Below the pieces are notes generated by a model. It was not told where the DNA came from. It saw only the letters and a program-made list of their open reading frames with translations, and searched no databases. Shown piece by piece: positions 32,341-44,850 of a DNA stretch of 64,000 nucleotides. Every line of letters begins with the position of its first letter. Within the stretch, counting starts at the first letter, position 1. Origin of the DNA: Gonapodya prolifera JEL478 (Eukaryota; Monoblepharomycota; Monoblepharidomycetes; Monoblepharidales; Gonapodyaceae); the NCBI GenBank assembly GCA_001574975.1, contig KQ965811.1:129964-193963 (forward strand), written 5' to 3'. Position numbers and translations under genes: made by a program.

Positions 32341-33593
32341 TATTTATGATACATTGCTGAACATGGAATAACTGCAGTTGCTCTGTAATTACATCTTCAT
32401 CAGAATGTAGACTCGTCGCGTTAACTCTACACACCACGAAAGCCAAGAATGAGGCTACAGTTCTACACCAGCAGCACTATTTCCGAAATCCAGCATTCTA
32501 ACTAACGGGGGAAAATCTACGCTTCTGTCATGTCTCTTGGTGAAACTTGAACGCTTGATCTCCGAGTTTAAAAAAATAGGATATCAATAGTCTTCCAAAA
32601 CAACTGCAGGTTGGACTCGCGAGGCAAAGCGTGGAGTAAGTGTACACGTCATTGTTGGGGATGAGTACATGACTTGCTCTGGGAGTAGAAGATGAAGATG
32701 GACGGAAACAAATGAGTTGAAACTTTTTCTTATTTAATTGGCAATAAATGTGGCAGGGGAGTTGAGTACTGGTCACATGCAGTTCAAACTACCGAAAGCG
32801 ACGAATATTCTTAAAGGAGTCCATCACTCATTCACAAAGTAAAGAGATGTCGTGAGATTAAAAGAATTACGATCTCCAACTTGAGCGGGAGCGCGCAGAT
32901 CAAAGCGTTGATAAATTACAGCGTCTCTTACTGGAAGTCTTCCCAATCCACAAGCGGACGAACATCCACGAGGCAAAAAGTAGAATAAGTTTCTCGCCAT
33001 AAACACGAACGCGCACAGATTGATGCTTCCCAACTTAAAGAAAATTGAACGAAGGTGATTCCCAGCACAACGTTTTCAGCCACTCACATCACTCTCATGG
33101 GAAAGATGAAAAGTAGTGACATCTGTGACATTGCAAATGAGTTAATAAAAGTGGAGGTGATGTCTGGTAAGCAAGAACAGGGGTTTCAAGGGGCGAAATC
33201 GTCGAATTACTTTCTCAGAGGAAACCTTCACCCTCTCGAGTGAGGCACGCTCACGACACAAAAAATTGGAAGCTTTCCCTTCCCATTTATGAAACCGGGT
33301 GGAGAAGTTGGGGCAGAGCTTGAGTTGTGGGTTTGACACTAATTTCTGCGGCACTCCGACCCGTGTGACGAGCAAGCGGCAAACGACATGGCAAGGAGTA
33401 AAGAGGAGAGCTCAAAATACTACTTGCTGTGATTGCGGGCTGTTGCAATAAAGTACAGAAAATCGGATAAAATGCCATTTTCTCTTGATGTCGCGGACAC
33501 GTCTGAGCGTCTCATGACTGCCATCTGAGCGTTGAACACCGCCAACCCACATACCGTCCCGCAACCCCCGACATTGAAGCTCCTTACTCTGCG
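32341..33593. other. Intergenic, no gene seen
   Basis: No domain recognised. A short Phe/Cys-rich frame at 33033-32824 (-) and a 62-codon frame at 33055-33243 (+) have no support beyond being open. Confidence 0.45.
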
Positions 33594-36500
33594 ATGGTGG
33601 CGGCGACGGCGACGATGACGACGACGACGGGCGAAATGAAGATGACGCTGAACGGAGGAGACGGGGCGAAGACGGCGGCGGGTGGAGGGAGGGGGATTGA
33701 CGCGGCGCTGGCGGGGAATGGAGTGGGGAAGGGGGCGGACTGGGACAGAGTCGAGAAGACGCATCCCGTGTTCTCGCGCTCGATTCCGTTCAGGAAGGCG
33801 ACGGGGGGTACGAGGCGATGAGGAGGAAGTACATGGCAGTTAACGGCGTGGACGGCGAGGGGAAGGACGGGAAGGCGGTGGGAGCGGAGGAGAGGGAGGG
33901 CAAGGCAAAGATGGACAGGCTCAAGAACCCGTCCACTGAACCACCGCCTATCAAGGGGACCGTGGAGAGCAGAGAGGATGGTGCGTGGCGCTGGTGTCGC
34001 TCCTGTCGGTTCGCGCCTTCACGTCTCTTCTCCTTGCCGCGGCCTCCGTCCACCATCTCGCCCTCACCACCCACCCGAACCCACCCCNCCCGCTACCTCT
34101 TCCCCCCCTCCGCCATCCCCCCCTCCTGGCCCTCCCCCTTGCGCCCCCTGCGCTCCCTCGTCAACCAGGGCAACACATGTTTCCTCAACTCCGTCATCCA
34201 AGTCCTCGCCCATGCCCCGCCGCTGGGTGCGTACCTCGTGTCGGGGCATCATGGGAGGACGGCGAGAGAGGCCGGGAAGTGTGGCAAGGGGGGGTGGTGT
34301 GTGACGTGTGAGATGGAGAGGATTGTGACCAGGATGGTCGGGATGGGGATGGGGCAGCAGAGAGCTGGGGGGATGACGGGGCCGATGCAGCCCAGGGGGT
34401 TGACGGATAGAGTTAAATGTGAGTTTGTGCGTGTGGAATGAGATGGAGTCGAGTGGAGCGGAGTATGCCGAGAAGACGGAGGCTCAAGGCCCGAGTTGCT
34501 GTCAACTACGGATAGTCGAGACATCCTGTACCGATCTACGCCAGTCACGCTTTTTTTCTGACTTCTGTTCCACTTTTTTCTCCCCTGATCCCCTCGACTT
34601 CACACCACGCCACCCCCACGTCTCACGACAGTGATCGCCCCCACTTCCGCCCCGGCCGGCAAGAAGACGCGCACGAGTTCCTGCGGTATCTTGTTGAAGC
34701 GATGCAGAAAAGTGCGGCGGGGGGTGAGAAGTGGGTTCCTTGTTTGGGCTAGGGGTGTGTGGTGGTTGGTGTTGACCATCCCACCTTCTGCCATCTCATG
34801 TTGCGTTACTCTGTGCCAATCTGCATTGACTCACGATCTCGACTGGACCACTCTAACACACGGCCTTAGAATCCCGCACGCCAACCTTCCCACAACCCTC
34901 CCCTCGCTCCTCTTCTCCTCGCAACTGCGCTCCCTCCTCACCTGCCTGCACTGCGGCGCCACATCCGCCACCTACGACCCCTTCTCGGACCTCTCACTCG
35001 ACATCGCGCATTGCTCCACACTCACGCGGGCGTTGGAAAAGTTCACGAAAGGGGAACGACTCACGGGGCAGGAGAGGTGGAAGTGCCCCCAGTGTAAGGT
35101 GGCAAGGGACGCGGAGAAGTGGGTTACGATGCATGGCGCGCCCAGGGTGCTATGTGTGCATTTGAAGCGGTTCGGGTTTGGGTTCGGCACCGGGCTCTTC
35201 GGCGGCGGCGGCGGTGGCTACACCCGCACCCCCGAAAAACTCACGCACGAAGTCTCCTTCCCCCCCCTCCTCGACATCTCCCCCTACATGTCCCCCCCCG
35301 CAACCGCAACCGCAACAACCACGGGAAAGGGCAAACGCGACCGGGACCCCGTGTGGTATGCCCTCACGGGGGTCGTGACCCATTCTGGCCGGACGACGCG
35401 GTCGGGTCATTATGTGGCGTATGTGAAGGGTGCCGCGCCTGTGCAGCTTGTGGGGGGTGTGGGGGAACAGCCGAGAGTGGCGGGTGGGGTGTGGTATAGG
35501 TGCGTTTGTGTGTGGTCGGTGCTGGCTATGACACATTTTAGGGTGATGGTGGTGTGTTGTGGTGAGAAGCAAAAGACTAACCACCACGTCGCGACAGGTA
35601 CGACGACGACGAAGTCCGCAAACTCGGGTGGGACGCCGTCGCCCAGGCCGAGGCGTACGTACTCGTCTACACCCGGATCGACGTCGGCGGTGGGGCGATC
35701 AAGGCCCTCGGCGAAGCGCCGGCGGGACTCTCCAACGGTGGCAAGGTACTAACATCTGGCGAGGGCGTTGTCAACGGAAAGAAGGTACACACGCCGGGGG
35801 TCGTCAAGGACGGGCCGAAGAAGGTGTCCGGCCCCGACCTCCCCACCGCGAAGAAGGTGTACGGAGCAGAGATCCCGGCGGAGTTGGTGGCCAAGAAGAC
35901 GGCTGAGAACGAGAAGGACGGCAAGAGCTCTGTGGCTCAGACGAACGGCGTATTGGTCGCGGTTCCCGCGCGCAAACCTGTGTCTGCGGCGGCGGCGAAC
36001 AAGGAGCAGGGTCAGCTGACGCCTCCTGCATCCCCCACGGCGGAATCTCGCAAGCGCAAGCGGGCTGAGGCGGAAGCCAGTGGTGACAAGCCGGATCTGG
36101 TTGCCACGGCGGCAGGGCACGGGCGATGGATCGTCACGGGAGGTGAGTCTGGTGAGGAGGAGACGCGGGCGGCCAAGAAGCCCAAGGAGGACGAGGGCGA
36201 GCCCGCACCAGCAGTGGTTCCAAAGCGACTTCCGGAAGGCCCCGCGGTGGTCTGGGATGCGGGCGACCACACCAAACGTTCCGCGCTGGACGAGGTGATT
36301 AAGCGCGAGGAGAAGTATACGCTCGGCAAACGACCGAGGGAAGCCAACGGGCTCAACGGTACCCCTCGATCCGCGTTCCCTACTACGCGCGAACTGGCCA
36401 CGCAACTTGTGTTCGGGGAGGCCGTGCCGAGCTGGGACGATTTTGACCGAGGTGCGAGTTCGACTCAGGACCGCGACGCGGCAGTGTTGGATGGGTACAA

Positions 36501-37255
36501 GCCCGACAAAGTCTCGCGGCCTGATAAGTGGGATGCGGAGTACGACAGGGGAAAAGTCAAGAAGGTCAAGGCAAAGGAGGGCAAGGAGGACGAGTGGACG
36601 AGGAGGGAGAGGGTCGCGCAGGGGTTGGCGAAGAAGGCAGCAGAGGCTGTGGAGAATCGAGAGGTGGGTTTTGTGTGGTTTCTGCTATATGGTTCGTGTT
36701 TTGTGACACGTGGTTGTGATTTGGTTCGATTAGGATATTCACGCCCGAACCGCCGAGCTCACTGTTCCCGGCAAGAAGCGCAAGACGGCTGACGCTGAGG
36801 ATGTGGAGGACGGTGAACTGCGTGAGGATCGCCGAGAGGATGAAGAGAGCAGCAGCAACGAGGACGACGGGCCTACCGTTCCCGGGTCGAATCCAACTTC
36901 AAAGCCCCGACCAAGGAAGATGGTATCACGGGAGCCCTCGCCCAACGCGTCCGTGTCGTCGGATTCCTCGACTTCGGCAGAGGCCGCCCCGGCGCAAGGC
37001 TTTGGCGTTGCGCAGCTGGTTGGGAAGATACACAGCGGTGGTGACGAGGCCGAGTTGGAGCAGAAAAAGGAGGCGCAGAGGAAGAAGAAGGCCGAGAAGA
37101 GGAAGCGGCGGAAGGAGGCTAAGAAGGCAGCGTTGGCGCAGACGGGGGGCCGCGGTGGGCACGGGGGCGGAATGAGCGGAGGCAAGAAGGGTGGAGCCGC
37201 TTCGTCGGGAATATTACCCGGGATGGCGGGGTATGATGATCTTGATGGGGAGTGA
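33594..37255 (+). CDS. Ubiquitin-specific protease, USP36/Ubp10-like
   Basis: Read as exons of about 33594-34418, 34632-34723, 34870-35499, 35598-36663 and 36734-37255. The Cys box is SLVNQGNTCFLNSVIQVLAH. Next comes HFRPGRQEDAHEFLRYLVEA, a zinc-type pair CLHCGATSATYDPFSDLSLD with CPQCK, then LCVHLKRF, the His box RSGHYVAYVK and the final WYRYDDDEVRKLG with AYVLVYTR. The long Lys/Arg-rich tail contains DKWDAEYDRGKVKKVK, the C-terminal USP36 signature, and repeated basic stretches fit nucleolar localisation. USP36/Ubp10 removes ubiquitin from histone H2B and nucleolar proteins. Three joins do not keep frame: near the G-run at 33803, and on both sides of the small exon at 34632-34723. The conserved residues are intact, so these look like one-base sequence errors. 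Stretch 33982-34090 has no AG and is read through. Confidence 0.85.
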
Positions 37256-37824
37256 TTTGTGAGTGTTGGTCCTCGGCATGATACAGGGGTGCTGGTGGCT
37301 ACCGGGTGTCAAGGAAGAACGTTTTTATGCTTTTGGAAAACTGAAAAAAGCTGCACGAAGCTTAACATTGGGGATTTTGATATTTTTCTGAAGACTGGGT
37401 AGAAAACTGCACTTTTGTTCTGTTCGAATCACTGATACATATGAAATGGAAAATATACACGCACTTGATTTCGTCGCACTGATGAGTTTGCGCTGATGAA
37501 AAGTAAGTAGTGCATGTAATGACAAAGTGGGCACCCGGAGAGTCGCTAAGTTCTGTTCGAATCACTAGCATATAAATGGAGGACTGACATTTCATCTGCT
37601 TGGTTTCGGTAGATTATACAATCATTTAAATTTTCCGCCGCTTATTTTGGTGCCCGAGTCAAGTTCCTGGCAATACCAGAGTTTGCAACTTCTGTGGCGT
37701 TGGCCGTCGCGCTATGATGAATGCGGGAAAGTTAAATGGTGACTTCATGAACACCATCGACAACTTACCCTTGCTCAATGCATGCGTTGGCATTTGAATC
37801 AAAGATTTGTGTGTCTAGGCAGGT
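37256..37824. other. Intergenic with a short direct repeat
   Basis: AT-rich 3' flank of the deubiquitinase gene. The sequence GTTCTGTTCGAATCACT occurs twice about 130 bp apart (near 37418 and 37550), each followed by an ATATGAAATGG or ATATAAATGG variant. No coding signal. Confidence 0.5.
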
Positions 37825-38211
37825 TCAAGATGCACCCCCCGCAGGGGCCGATAATCCTGGAGGGCAATAATTGCATACTCCGACGACTGACCAGGTGTTC
37901 GCGGGGCATCGCAGGCATGAGAGACTCGGCCTGAAGTTTTGCATTCCCGGGGGGCACGTGAAGCAGTAGGTGTTGTCCTGGGAAGGCAGTGTTCCGTAAG
38001 GGCAAGGGAGACAATAGAACATGCCCGGGTTTGGGTTCTACGAGTCAGCGAGACAGTGAGTACAGTAGGTCGAGCCAGGACCGCCGTTCCACTTTCCGGG
38101 TGGGCAGGGGGTGCATTCTGTGGAGCCGTTGGTGGGAGAAGCGGACTCGGACGATGTCACGGCGATCGCGACGATGACCAGCGCGGCGAAGAGTGTGCTT
38201 CGCTTGAGCAT
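37825..38211 (-). pseudogene. Cys-rich secreted protein with an in-frame stop
   Basis: From ATG 38211 the frame begins with a signal peptide (MLKRSTLFAALVIVAIAVTS) and continues into TNFR/GCC2-like Cys modules: CTPCPPGKWNGGPGSTYCTH. A TAG falls at codon 58, and the same frame then continues without gap into MFYCLPCPYGTLPSQDNTYC, FTCPPGM, CLRCPANTWSVVGVCNYCPP and stops at 37825. The CPPGxxxxxxxxxxC spacing holds on both sides of the stop. I looked for an intron that would remove it; the only candidate with plausible size breaks the frame. The full frame is only 128 positions, so the protein may also be a truncated remnant of a longer multi-repeat surface protein. Confidence 0.6.
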
Positions 38212-38925
38212 GAGACTGAGCGTAATCGAAATGAAATCGGAGGTGGGAAATGCATCGTCCTATCTATCGGAGTTCGGCCGTCGGTTGGCGAGACCAAAAT
38301 AAAAATTCTCACTGGCGGTGCTCCCCTGTTCGTGAAGGGGGCACCACCATGAGAAAAATGATAGAAATTTTGACCGCTGAGCAACGTTCTTTATATAAAG
38401 GTGACAGGACTGTGTGGGCCTGCAAACATGAGTTGACAGCCAGAAAACGTTCATTCTCAAAAAAGACCATCTCGTTACCGGTGAGGAGGGTCAACGAGAC
38501 AAACAAAAATGACGATTTTTTTTGCACGCTCACAAATTTGGGCAGGAGAGCTTGGGTTGCGGTGTCAGCTTCTCCAAAACAGAGTGACGGCACGCATCAG
38601 GTGATAGAGCTCAAAGATTGGGTAAGAGTTCGAATGCAATCATAAAAGCGGATCAGCGCATAAGTTTGGAGAGAACACGTTCTGGCTGCGAGGGTTTGGA
38701 CCTTTGATTCTGCGATGGCACGAACGTCGGGTCGAGAAGCAACCCATCATCATCTTGACGTTATGGCCACACCAACGCGTCATTTTTTTTTCTACGCTCG
38801 TTGTATTCAATGAGAGCCTGCCGGTCTAGGTTTTTCAAAGGTTCGAGACCGCTCAGACTTTCACTTGTGAACCGAACTCACTATATTTATTATATATATA
38901 TAAATTAAGAGGCAAAAACCAAAGG

Positions 38926-38996
38926 GCGCCGATAGTTAAACGGTAGAACAGCCGCTTCCCAAGCGGCAGACTCGGGTTCGACTCCCGGTCGGCGCA
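38926..38996 (+). tRNA. tRNA-Gly (anticodon CCC)
   Basis: A 71-nt cloverleaf: acceptor GCGCCGA pairs with TCGGCGC, anticodon stem GCCGC/GCGGC encloses the loop TTCCCAA with anticodon CCC, and the T arm is CGGG-TTCGACT-CCCG. The discriminator base is A. No intron. A (TA)n stretch lies just upstream at about 38886-38905 and a T-run at 39006-39010 fits a Pol III terminator. Confidence 0.93.
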
Positions 38997-41780
38997 TCGA
39001 ATTACTTTTTACTTTTACACGACCTGTCGCACAAATTTTTGCCTACATCATCACGAATCTATCCCCCAATACAGTGGCGAGCAAATGACAACTTTTGTTG
39101 GAGTTCTTGGGTAGTGTGTTTGGTACGTGGTCTGTACGCCAAACAGGACTACCACAGCAACACGCGACCCTCCATTTCGCTACTTCGAAGAGTATTTTCG
39201 GATGGATCGAGATGCTATTGATCCTCCTCCTTCAAACTGTTCATTTTGTCGCAAAACTGCACCTTTAGACAGCTGCGGGCCTCCAACACTTCGCAAGGTT
39301 AGAAGGGCGCACTGTCATGAGACAGCCTTGCATCATCCACGGTCAGGTACCAGCTCACCTTTAACCTTTTTAAATACTCAAAATTACGTCCACGTGTGAG
39401 ATTATCTCGCGCTTCTTCGTCCGTTGCCCACTCTCACCCCATCATTTCCGAGTCCACACCGGCGACTTAACGCGAGTAACCCACAAAGTGTCACCAAGGC
39501 TCACAAAGGACGATTTTCTCCTCAAAATTGGATTTTTATTTTACATATATCTCAGATACACCTCTCACAACGACCTCTGGACTTCAAAGTTCATCCACTC
39601 ATCCTCCAGAAGTCCGGTCCATCTACATCACACAACCCCTCCTCCTCAAGCCATCGCACTCGGTATTGCATTCCCCGCCCTCCGAACGTCTACGGGTGCC
39701 AATGGTCTTGCACGTGGTGACTACCGCGCCGTCCGTGCACGTGGCTGTGGTGTTAATGGTGGTGTCCGTGATGCATGCCGATCTCCTCCGCTCCATTTTC
39801 CACTGCCTTCTCGTAACCCGCTCACCATTGCCATCACCCCGTCACCCACCCCTTCCCCTGAACAACCAACCAAACCAATGCCGATGTCCGCTCTCGGAAT
39901 CCCCGTACTCCAACCGCCACTGCGGTCTGCCCCCACATCCCATATCCTCCCCTCGCCCTGATTCTCTCCCGCGGCCGCTCCACTGCATCCACGGTTTCTT
40001 CCTCATTGATCCTCGTAAAATGTCACCCTGGTCCCGCTGTGAGGTTAATTTTCGCGGTTGCGCCGCTCCTCGCAAGCTGTTCCAACTCTTGACGTAAATG
40101 GGTGACAAAAAGGGGTTGCACGCTTCACATACCTGGAGGTCCGACTGAATTTTCCTCCCCGACGATGCCTTCACTTCCCGAGAGACGCCATCGTTGGTAA
40201 GCGCCCTATTGAGATTTGAGCTCCATGCCATACAATCCTTTCCACCGTTTTGGGACGACTCGGCGTGCAGCATATCAAGGCGGCTGGGGGCGCCCAGGAG
40301 AAACCCTACGGTGGGTTCCCAATACGATCGCCAGCCTCGGTGCAATTTTCGCTCCGCACTGAAGGAATTCTGCGTTGCAGGTCACTCACCTCTGGCGGAC
40401 AGCCTCGGTCAGCGCTCGCTTAGGCCTATGGAGTCCTCACTTCGCTCGGCCAACGTACGACCCACAACAACATGATTGGCCGCCACTTTGACGGCTTTAC
40501 AGCGTGGCACGAGCGCTTCACCCGCGTTGGAGAAGAGCCCTTTCGGATGGTATGAACGGCGAGTCCTCGAATCCCGACATGACGTGCGCGCGCGGCCGGG
40601 AATCCGAAGGTGAAGCGGAAGGTGGGGCGTGTTTAAATGAGGTCTTCGCGTCAGTTCACAGCGGAGATGCCTGCGACGGGAGGTGTAAAGGGTACTTTGA
40701 ATTGATGCCGGGAGATACGGAGAGGGACGAGAGGGAAGAGAAAATACACACCTGCGAAGGAGCCGCTGACAGCGATTGCGTTTTCTTGCGATCAGCCAGC
40801 GTCGGCATTACGTCCATGAGTTGGTGCGGTGAGAAGGAATGGATCGATTGACCTGGACGTGCGAGTGCCGGGGGAAGCGGACGCGACGGAGAGGGAGAGT
40901 GCGTGCATTTTATTATTCTTCTCTTTTCTTTGTATTCCCAGGCGTGCGCAGACAGCAGCGCAACGTGGAAATGGTCGCTTCCTTGGTGCTGCGGACCGGC
41001 GGCGTTTCTGTTTAGCCGCTCTCGCCCTTTTTCTTTGTTTGCGGCACTTTGCAACGTTTTCGAAACCAGTGGGAATTGCGAATGGAGCGTGTTTCAGAGC
41101 AAAAAATAGCAGTTCATACTCCTATTATGCTCAGCGCCATATTTGACCGACTGTAGTGCCATGTCCGTGACGGACCCACACGAGCCGTCCTCTTTTTGAA
41201 CGGGCCCCCGCATGAATCATAAAAACCTGCACGAGTACTGTTATTTCTGCTGAGACGTCCCCGCAGTCCTCAGTCCGTTGGATGATTAATGCTTTCTGAG
41301 CTCACTTCGACCATCGACTGGTGCAAAGAAATTCCACATCATGACTCTATTTCTCACTCACTACGCCGCTTACTTGACAATATTTGGGGTTCACCCCGAC
41401 TGGCAGGTTCCAAAGAGGGAGCCACGTCGTTACGCCACAGACCTAATGAGTCCACGCTCACGGCGAAAAGGCGGGCAGGGCAGGGCAGCACTCCCACACA
41501 AGCCTACCTTCGACGACACATTTGATCAAGGCGCTTTTTTGGGCGTCGCACGCAAGCGGCCATCTTTCGAGTGGTTCAGCGCAAGATGATGTCAGCTTCT
41601 CTTGACGTCGAATGTGAGAGGCCTGGTTGGGAGCAGAGCACAGGACCTGATCAGACCATGTGATACAGTGAAGAGCATGTTTTTAGGGCATGTCGCCGTG
41701 GTGGAAAGCTTTCCAGCGTGGTAATGCCATGAACGGTCCACAATACCGCAAATCAGCTAATGGTCACGGTCGCAGTTGTG
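38997..41780. other. Long stretch without a confident gene
   Basis: Several medium-length frames occur (for example 39488-39961 +, 39842-40345 -, 40504-40851 +), but they overlap on opposite strands and show no family motif, signal peptide or splice-supported join. The stretch near 40465-40540 (+) reads MIGRHFDGFTAWHERFTRVG, which is protein-like, but I cannot extend it in either direction. Possibly degraded genes. Confidence 0.4.
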
Positions 41781-42118
41781 GAGGGGGCCGGGCGAGGGTT
41801 CCTGAGTGAGGCCGAGGGCACGCGGAGAGCGTGCGAGAGACGAGTACGAGAGAGAGAACCGAGAGAGACGAGAGAGCCGAGATACGGAGAGAGAGCCGAG
41901 AAATCACACCAAGTGACCGGGGAGACGAGACGAGCGAGATGAGATGGAGAAGCGGGAGATTCCAAGTCAGAACATTCTTGTTGCTTTCTAGTGTTTTACA
42001 TTCATTTATATATCGCCAAATTCTAATTTACGCTTTTCTTTACAAGGGTGAAGTCCAACTGCAGGGTGAAGTCAAACCCTGGAAGCGCGCTGCTAAAAGC
42101 TCGCCCAAGCCCCTCGCA
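41781..42118 (+). mobile_element. MITE family 1, copy C
   Basis: About 338 bp from GAGGGGGCCGGGCGAGGGTT to AGCTCGCCCAAGCCCCTCGC. Shares with copy B the ends, the CTGAGTGAGGCCGAG stretch, the TCACACCAAGTGACCGG core, the TTTACATTCATTTATATATC block and the GTGAAGTCCAACTGCAGGG segment near the 3' end. Non-coding. Same orientation as copy A, opposite to copy B. Confidence 0.7.
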
Positions 42119-43640
42119 CAGTGGCAAGTTTGCCCTCCTGGTGTGCCATTTTCGTTGCACTGGCTATAACGATGTTTTAGACACTGCCAAGCTCACGAAC
42201 TCTCAGCACTATATGTGTATTCCGTGTAATATTCTTCGGCCTTTTCATTCGACAGTCAGCTTGGCAAACCTGCGCTCCCTTGCATTGCTTGACACTGGAT
42301 GTGACGTCGACTACAATGATTTTTCGGACGCTTGCATGACACCCTGTTGGGACTTGACGGTGGTGCGATGCCGACGTCAACACACCTTCCTCGATTTCGT
42401 CTTCATCGGGTCGACTGCCCTGCGCTTACACACTTCTCTCACACTCTAGTGTGCCGCGTTTTCTGTTTTTGTTTCTCAGTGATTCCGAGTCACGTCAATT
42501 CTTGAATGGAAGGGAACTGCAGTTGAAACATGAGTTGACGACTCTCTTCCCTCTATTCTTCAATGGAATTTTGAGAGGTTATACACCAGTTGTGGCTCAA
42601 TGTGTAAGCACAGAAAGATAACATTCATAACCGTCTTTTGGAGAAAAACTACAGGGGAATACTGCTACTACCATTTGCACCACTCTTCATGATGATGCCT
42701 CTGCAACTTAAGTTTTTCCTTTTTCTTGCGCTAGCACATCGTGACAACATAACTTGTGCCGGCATCAGTGCGTTTTACATCTCACTTAGGGGGAGTGCGG
42801 ACAGGCATTGCCACACAGCGACAACCTTACTCCCACATTTGGGTGTCAACATGTGTGTCCAGCTCAAGTCAATGCTGGATCCATCCAATGACGCCATTAA
42901 TGCCAGTGCTGACTGCTGGTTTGTCTGCACTTCAGGAATCACAATATCTTCTACGAATATGCTTGCCATCGACATCGACATGGACATCAATGGCATTCTA
43001 CTCCACCTTTTTGTACGTCATCTTGCGCGAGTGCACCCTCCAAGATAGTGCAACATGGAACGACGTAAGTCTGGTTCGTCTTAATCATTGTCCTTGCGAG
43101 TATCATCAGAAACTCGGACAGACACTGTTATGGTGTTGAGGCAAATGGAGTCCACTCTGGCGCATCTCTGCGTGCTGCGGTAGCGAGAGATCTGACGCCA
43201 TGAGCAAAACCTTTCCCAAGGAAAGCCCGGATATTGTAGTCTACTCTAATCGGAGGGCGAAGAGCAGGTTTCAGGATTGGCTGCCCCGAAGGGAGCTTGG
43301 AGACCGAAAATGTTGCAAGTCACGATGTTGTTCTATCTTTCCCTGATGTTTGATCCAAGTACTTAAAATTTAAGCGAGTCCCAAAACACAGTCTTCTTGT
43401 AGACGCATGGTTGATTCTGTACCCTCACCGGCTTGAAACTTGAAGACTTTCCAAATTACCTCCCTGTGAACTTTCTCCCCTTCCCCTCCGCCCTTGGGGA
43501 AGAACTGAATTTGAACGTGAAGAGCTTGTTACGAAAAGGATTTTTCATGGCTATCAGAGTTCGTGAAGTCGTTCCTCGTTCCCGGCATGATCTTTCTGTG
43601 ACACAACGAACGTACATCGAATCTTTTCCCGTCGCGATTG
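42119..43640. other. No confident gene
   Basis: Frames at 42048-42449 and 42638-43139 (+) are open but match nothing I recognise. The stretch leads into the decayed NAD(P)HX epimerase copy and might contain its lost 5' part. Confidence 0.4.
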
Positions 43641-44850
43641 CATGATGGTCAGCTTCTCGGTCAAGAACTCGCGAAATCAATCGATGTTGAGCTCATGGAT
43701 CCTCACATTGGAGGATTCTCGATCGACCACCTGATGGAACTTGGTCTGTAATAGTGAGTCGCAGCGAAAAGCAGGACGGCACTTCATCTCAAACATGTCA
43801 CATTGGTCCCGTTGTGTCTCCTGTTTCACCTTACCCGTCCCCGTGATATCGCCTTGTCCCTTCCCCAGCCGGACTCTCTTGTGCTCAAGCTCTCGCAAAG
43901 ACATACTACCCTTCACGTTTTCCTCGAGTCCTCGTGTGCGCAGGACCAGGAGATCTTTGCTTGGCGTTGGTTCAGGAAAACCGATGACTCAACATGTTCT
44001 CTTGCGATCCTTGTTACCGCAGGAACCAATGGCGGCGATGCACTGGTCGCAGCTCGACACCTGCACCACTTCGGGTTCAAGCCCGTCGTGTACTATCCTA
44101 AGCCTGGGCGTTCGACGTTGTTCACCGTGCGTTAGCTTCATGCTTCCCGGCAACTTGCAGTCAATTATCAGTCAACAACTCCGGAATGGGAAATGTTACA
44201 CGGCCACGTCACACAACTACAAAATCTGAGCTTTCGTTCTTGTCCACTATAGACGACTTCTCCCGCAGTCTTGAGTCGTCGACGGATGTGATGGCATTTT
44301 TGGATTCTCGTTCAAGGGCACAGATGGTGTCAGACCACCTTGGGATGAAGTTATCAAGGTGCGTGTTTCTCCTCTTGCCAGAATACCACAAGGCAATCCT
44401 CGCTTCATTCCACAGCTTGTTAACGCCGCCTCATCCTATCGAAATCTTCCCATCGTTTGATATTCCCTCTGGATGGGACGTGGAGCACGGCTCGTACTCG
44501 TTTTTCAACATGAGATATGGTTTCATAAGCTGAAGTGCTCCACGTACCCCCGCGCTTTATTCTCCGTTGCCATCACATGATCACATTCCACCTCGCTACA
44601 CCTCGCGAACCCGTCCGTTCTCGTATCTCTCACAGCACCCAAATTCTGCGCTCGCCAAGTCCGTTGAGCTGCAAGTGTCGGAACACAATTCTTGGAATTC
44701 TGATCGAACCACATATTCGGCAAGCGCTATGGCACGACGTCTCGAACTCAACTTGCCCGAGTACCCGGGAGTGGATCCAGTCGTGGACATTTCAAAGACG
44801 TGGACAGAGGATAGTGATCGGAGTGGAGCCGCGAGGTCGGAAAAAATCTG
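43641..44850 (+). pseudogene. Decayed NAD(P)HX epimerase (YjeF_N) copy
   Basis: Blocks in order match eukaryotic NAXE: LLGQELAKSIDVELMDPHIG, FSIDHLMEL, then after an intron [20 protein letters not shown] and VLVCAGPG, then [20 protein letters not shown] and [66 protein letters not shown] and LELNLPEYPGVDPVVD. The first intron still splices cleanly on paper (CTTG|GTCTGT ... CCCCAG). The second has GA in place of the donor GT, and later blocks are out of frame with each other. No start codon precedes the first block in frame. NAXE repairs hydrated NAD(P)H and is normally conserved, so an intact copy is expected elsewhere in the genome. Confidence 0.65.

Noticed and set aside
5581-38040. Alternative genetic code with TAA/TAG as sense codons
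   Set aside because: In-frame TAA and TAG occur in a few genes, but clean multi-exon genes here end at TAA, TAG or TGA exactly where their families end, and the affected genes also have frame breaks or decayed paralogues.
39488-40345. Overlapping Pro/Ser-rich frames on both strands after tRNA-Gly
   Set aside because: They mirror each other, lack motifs, and could not be joined into any coherent protein.
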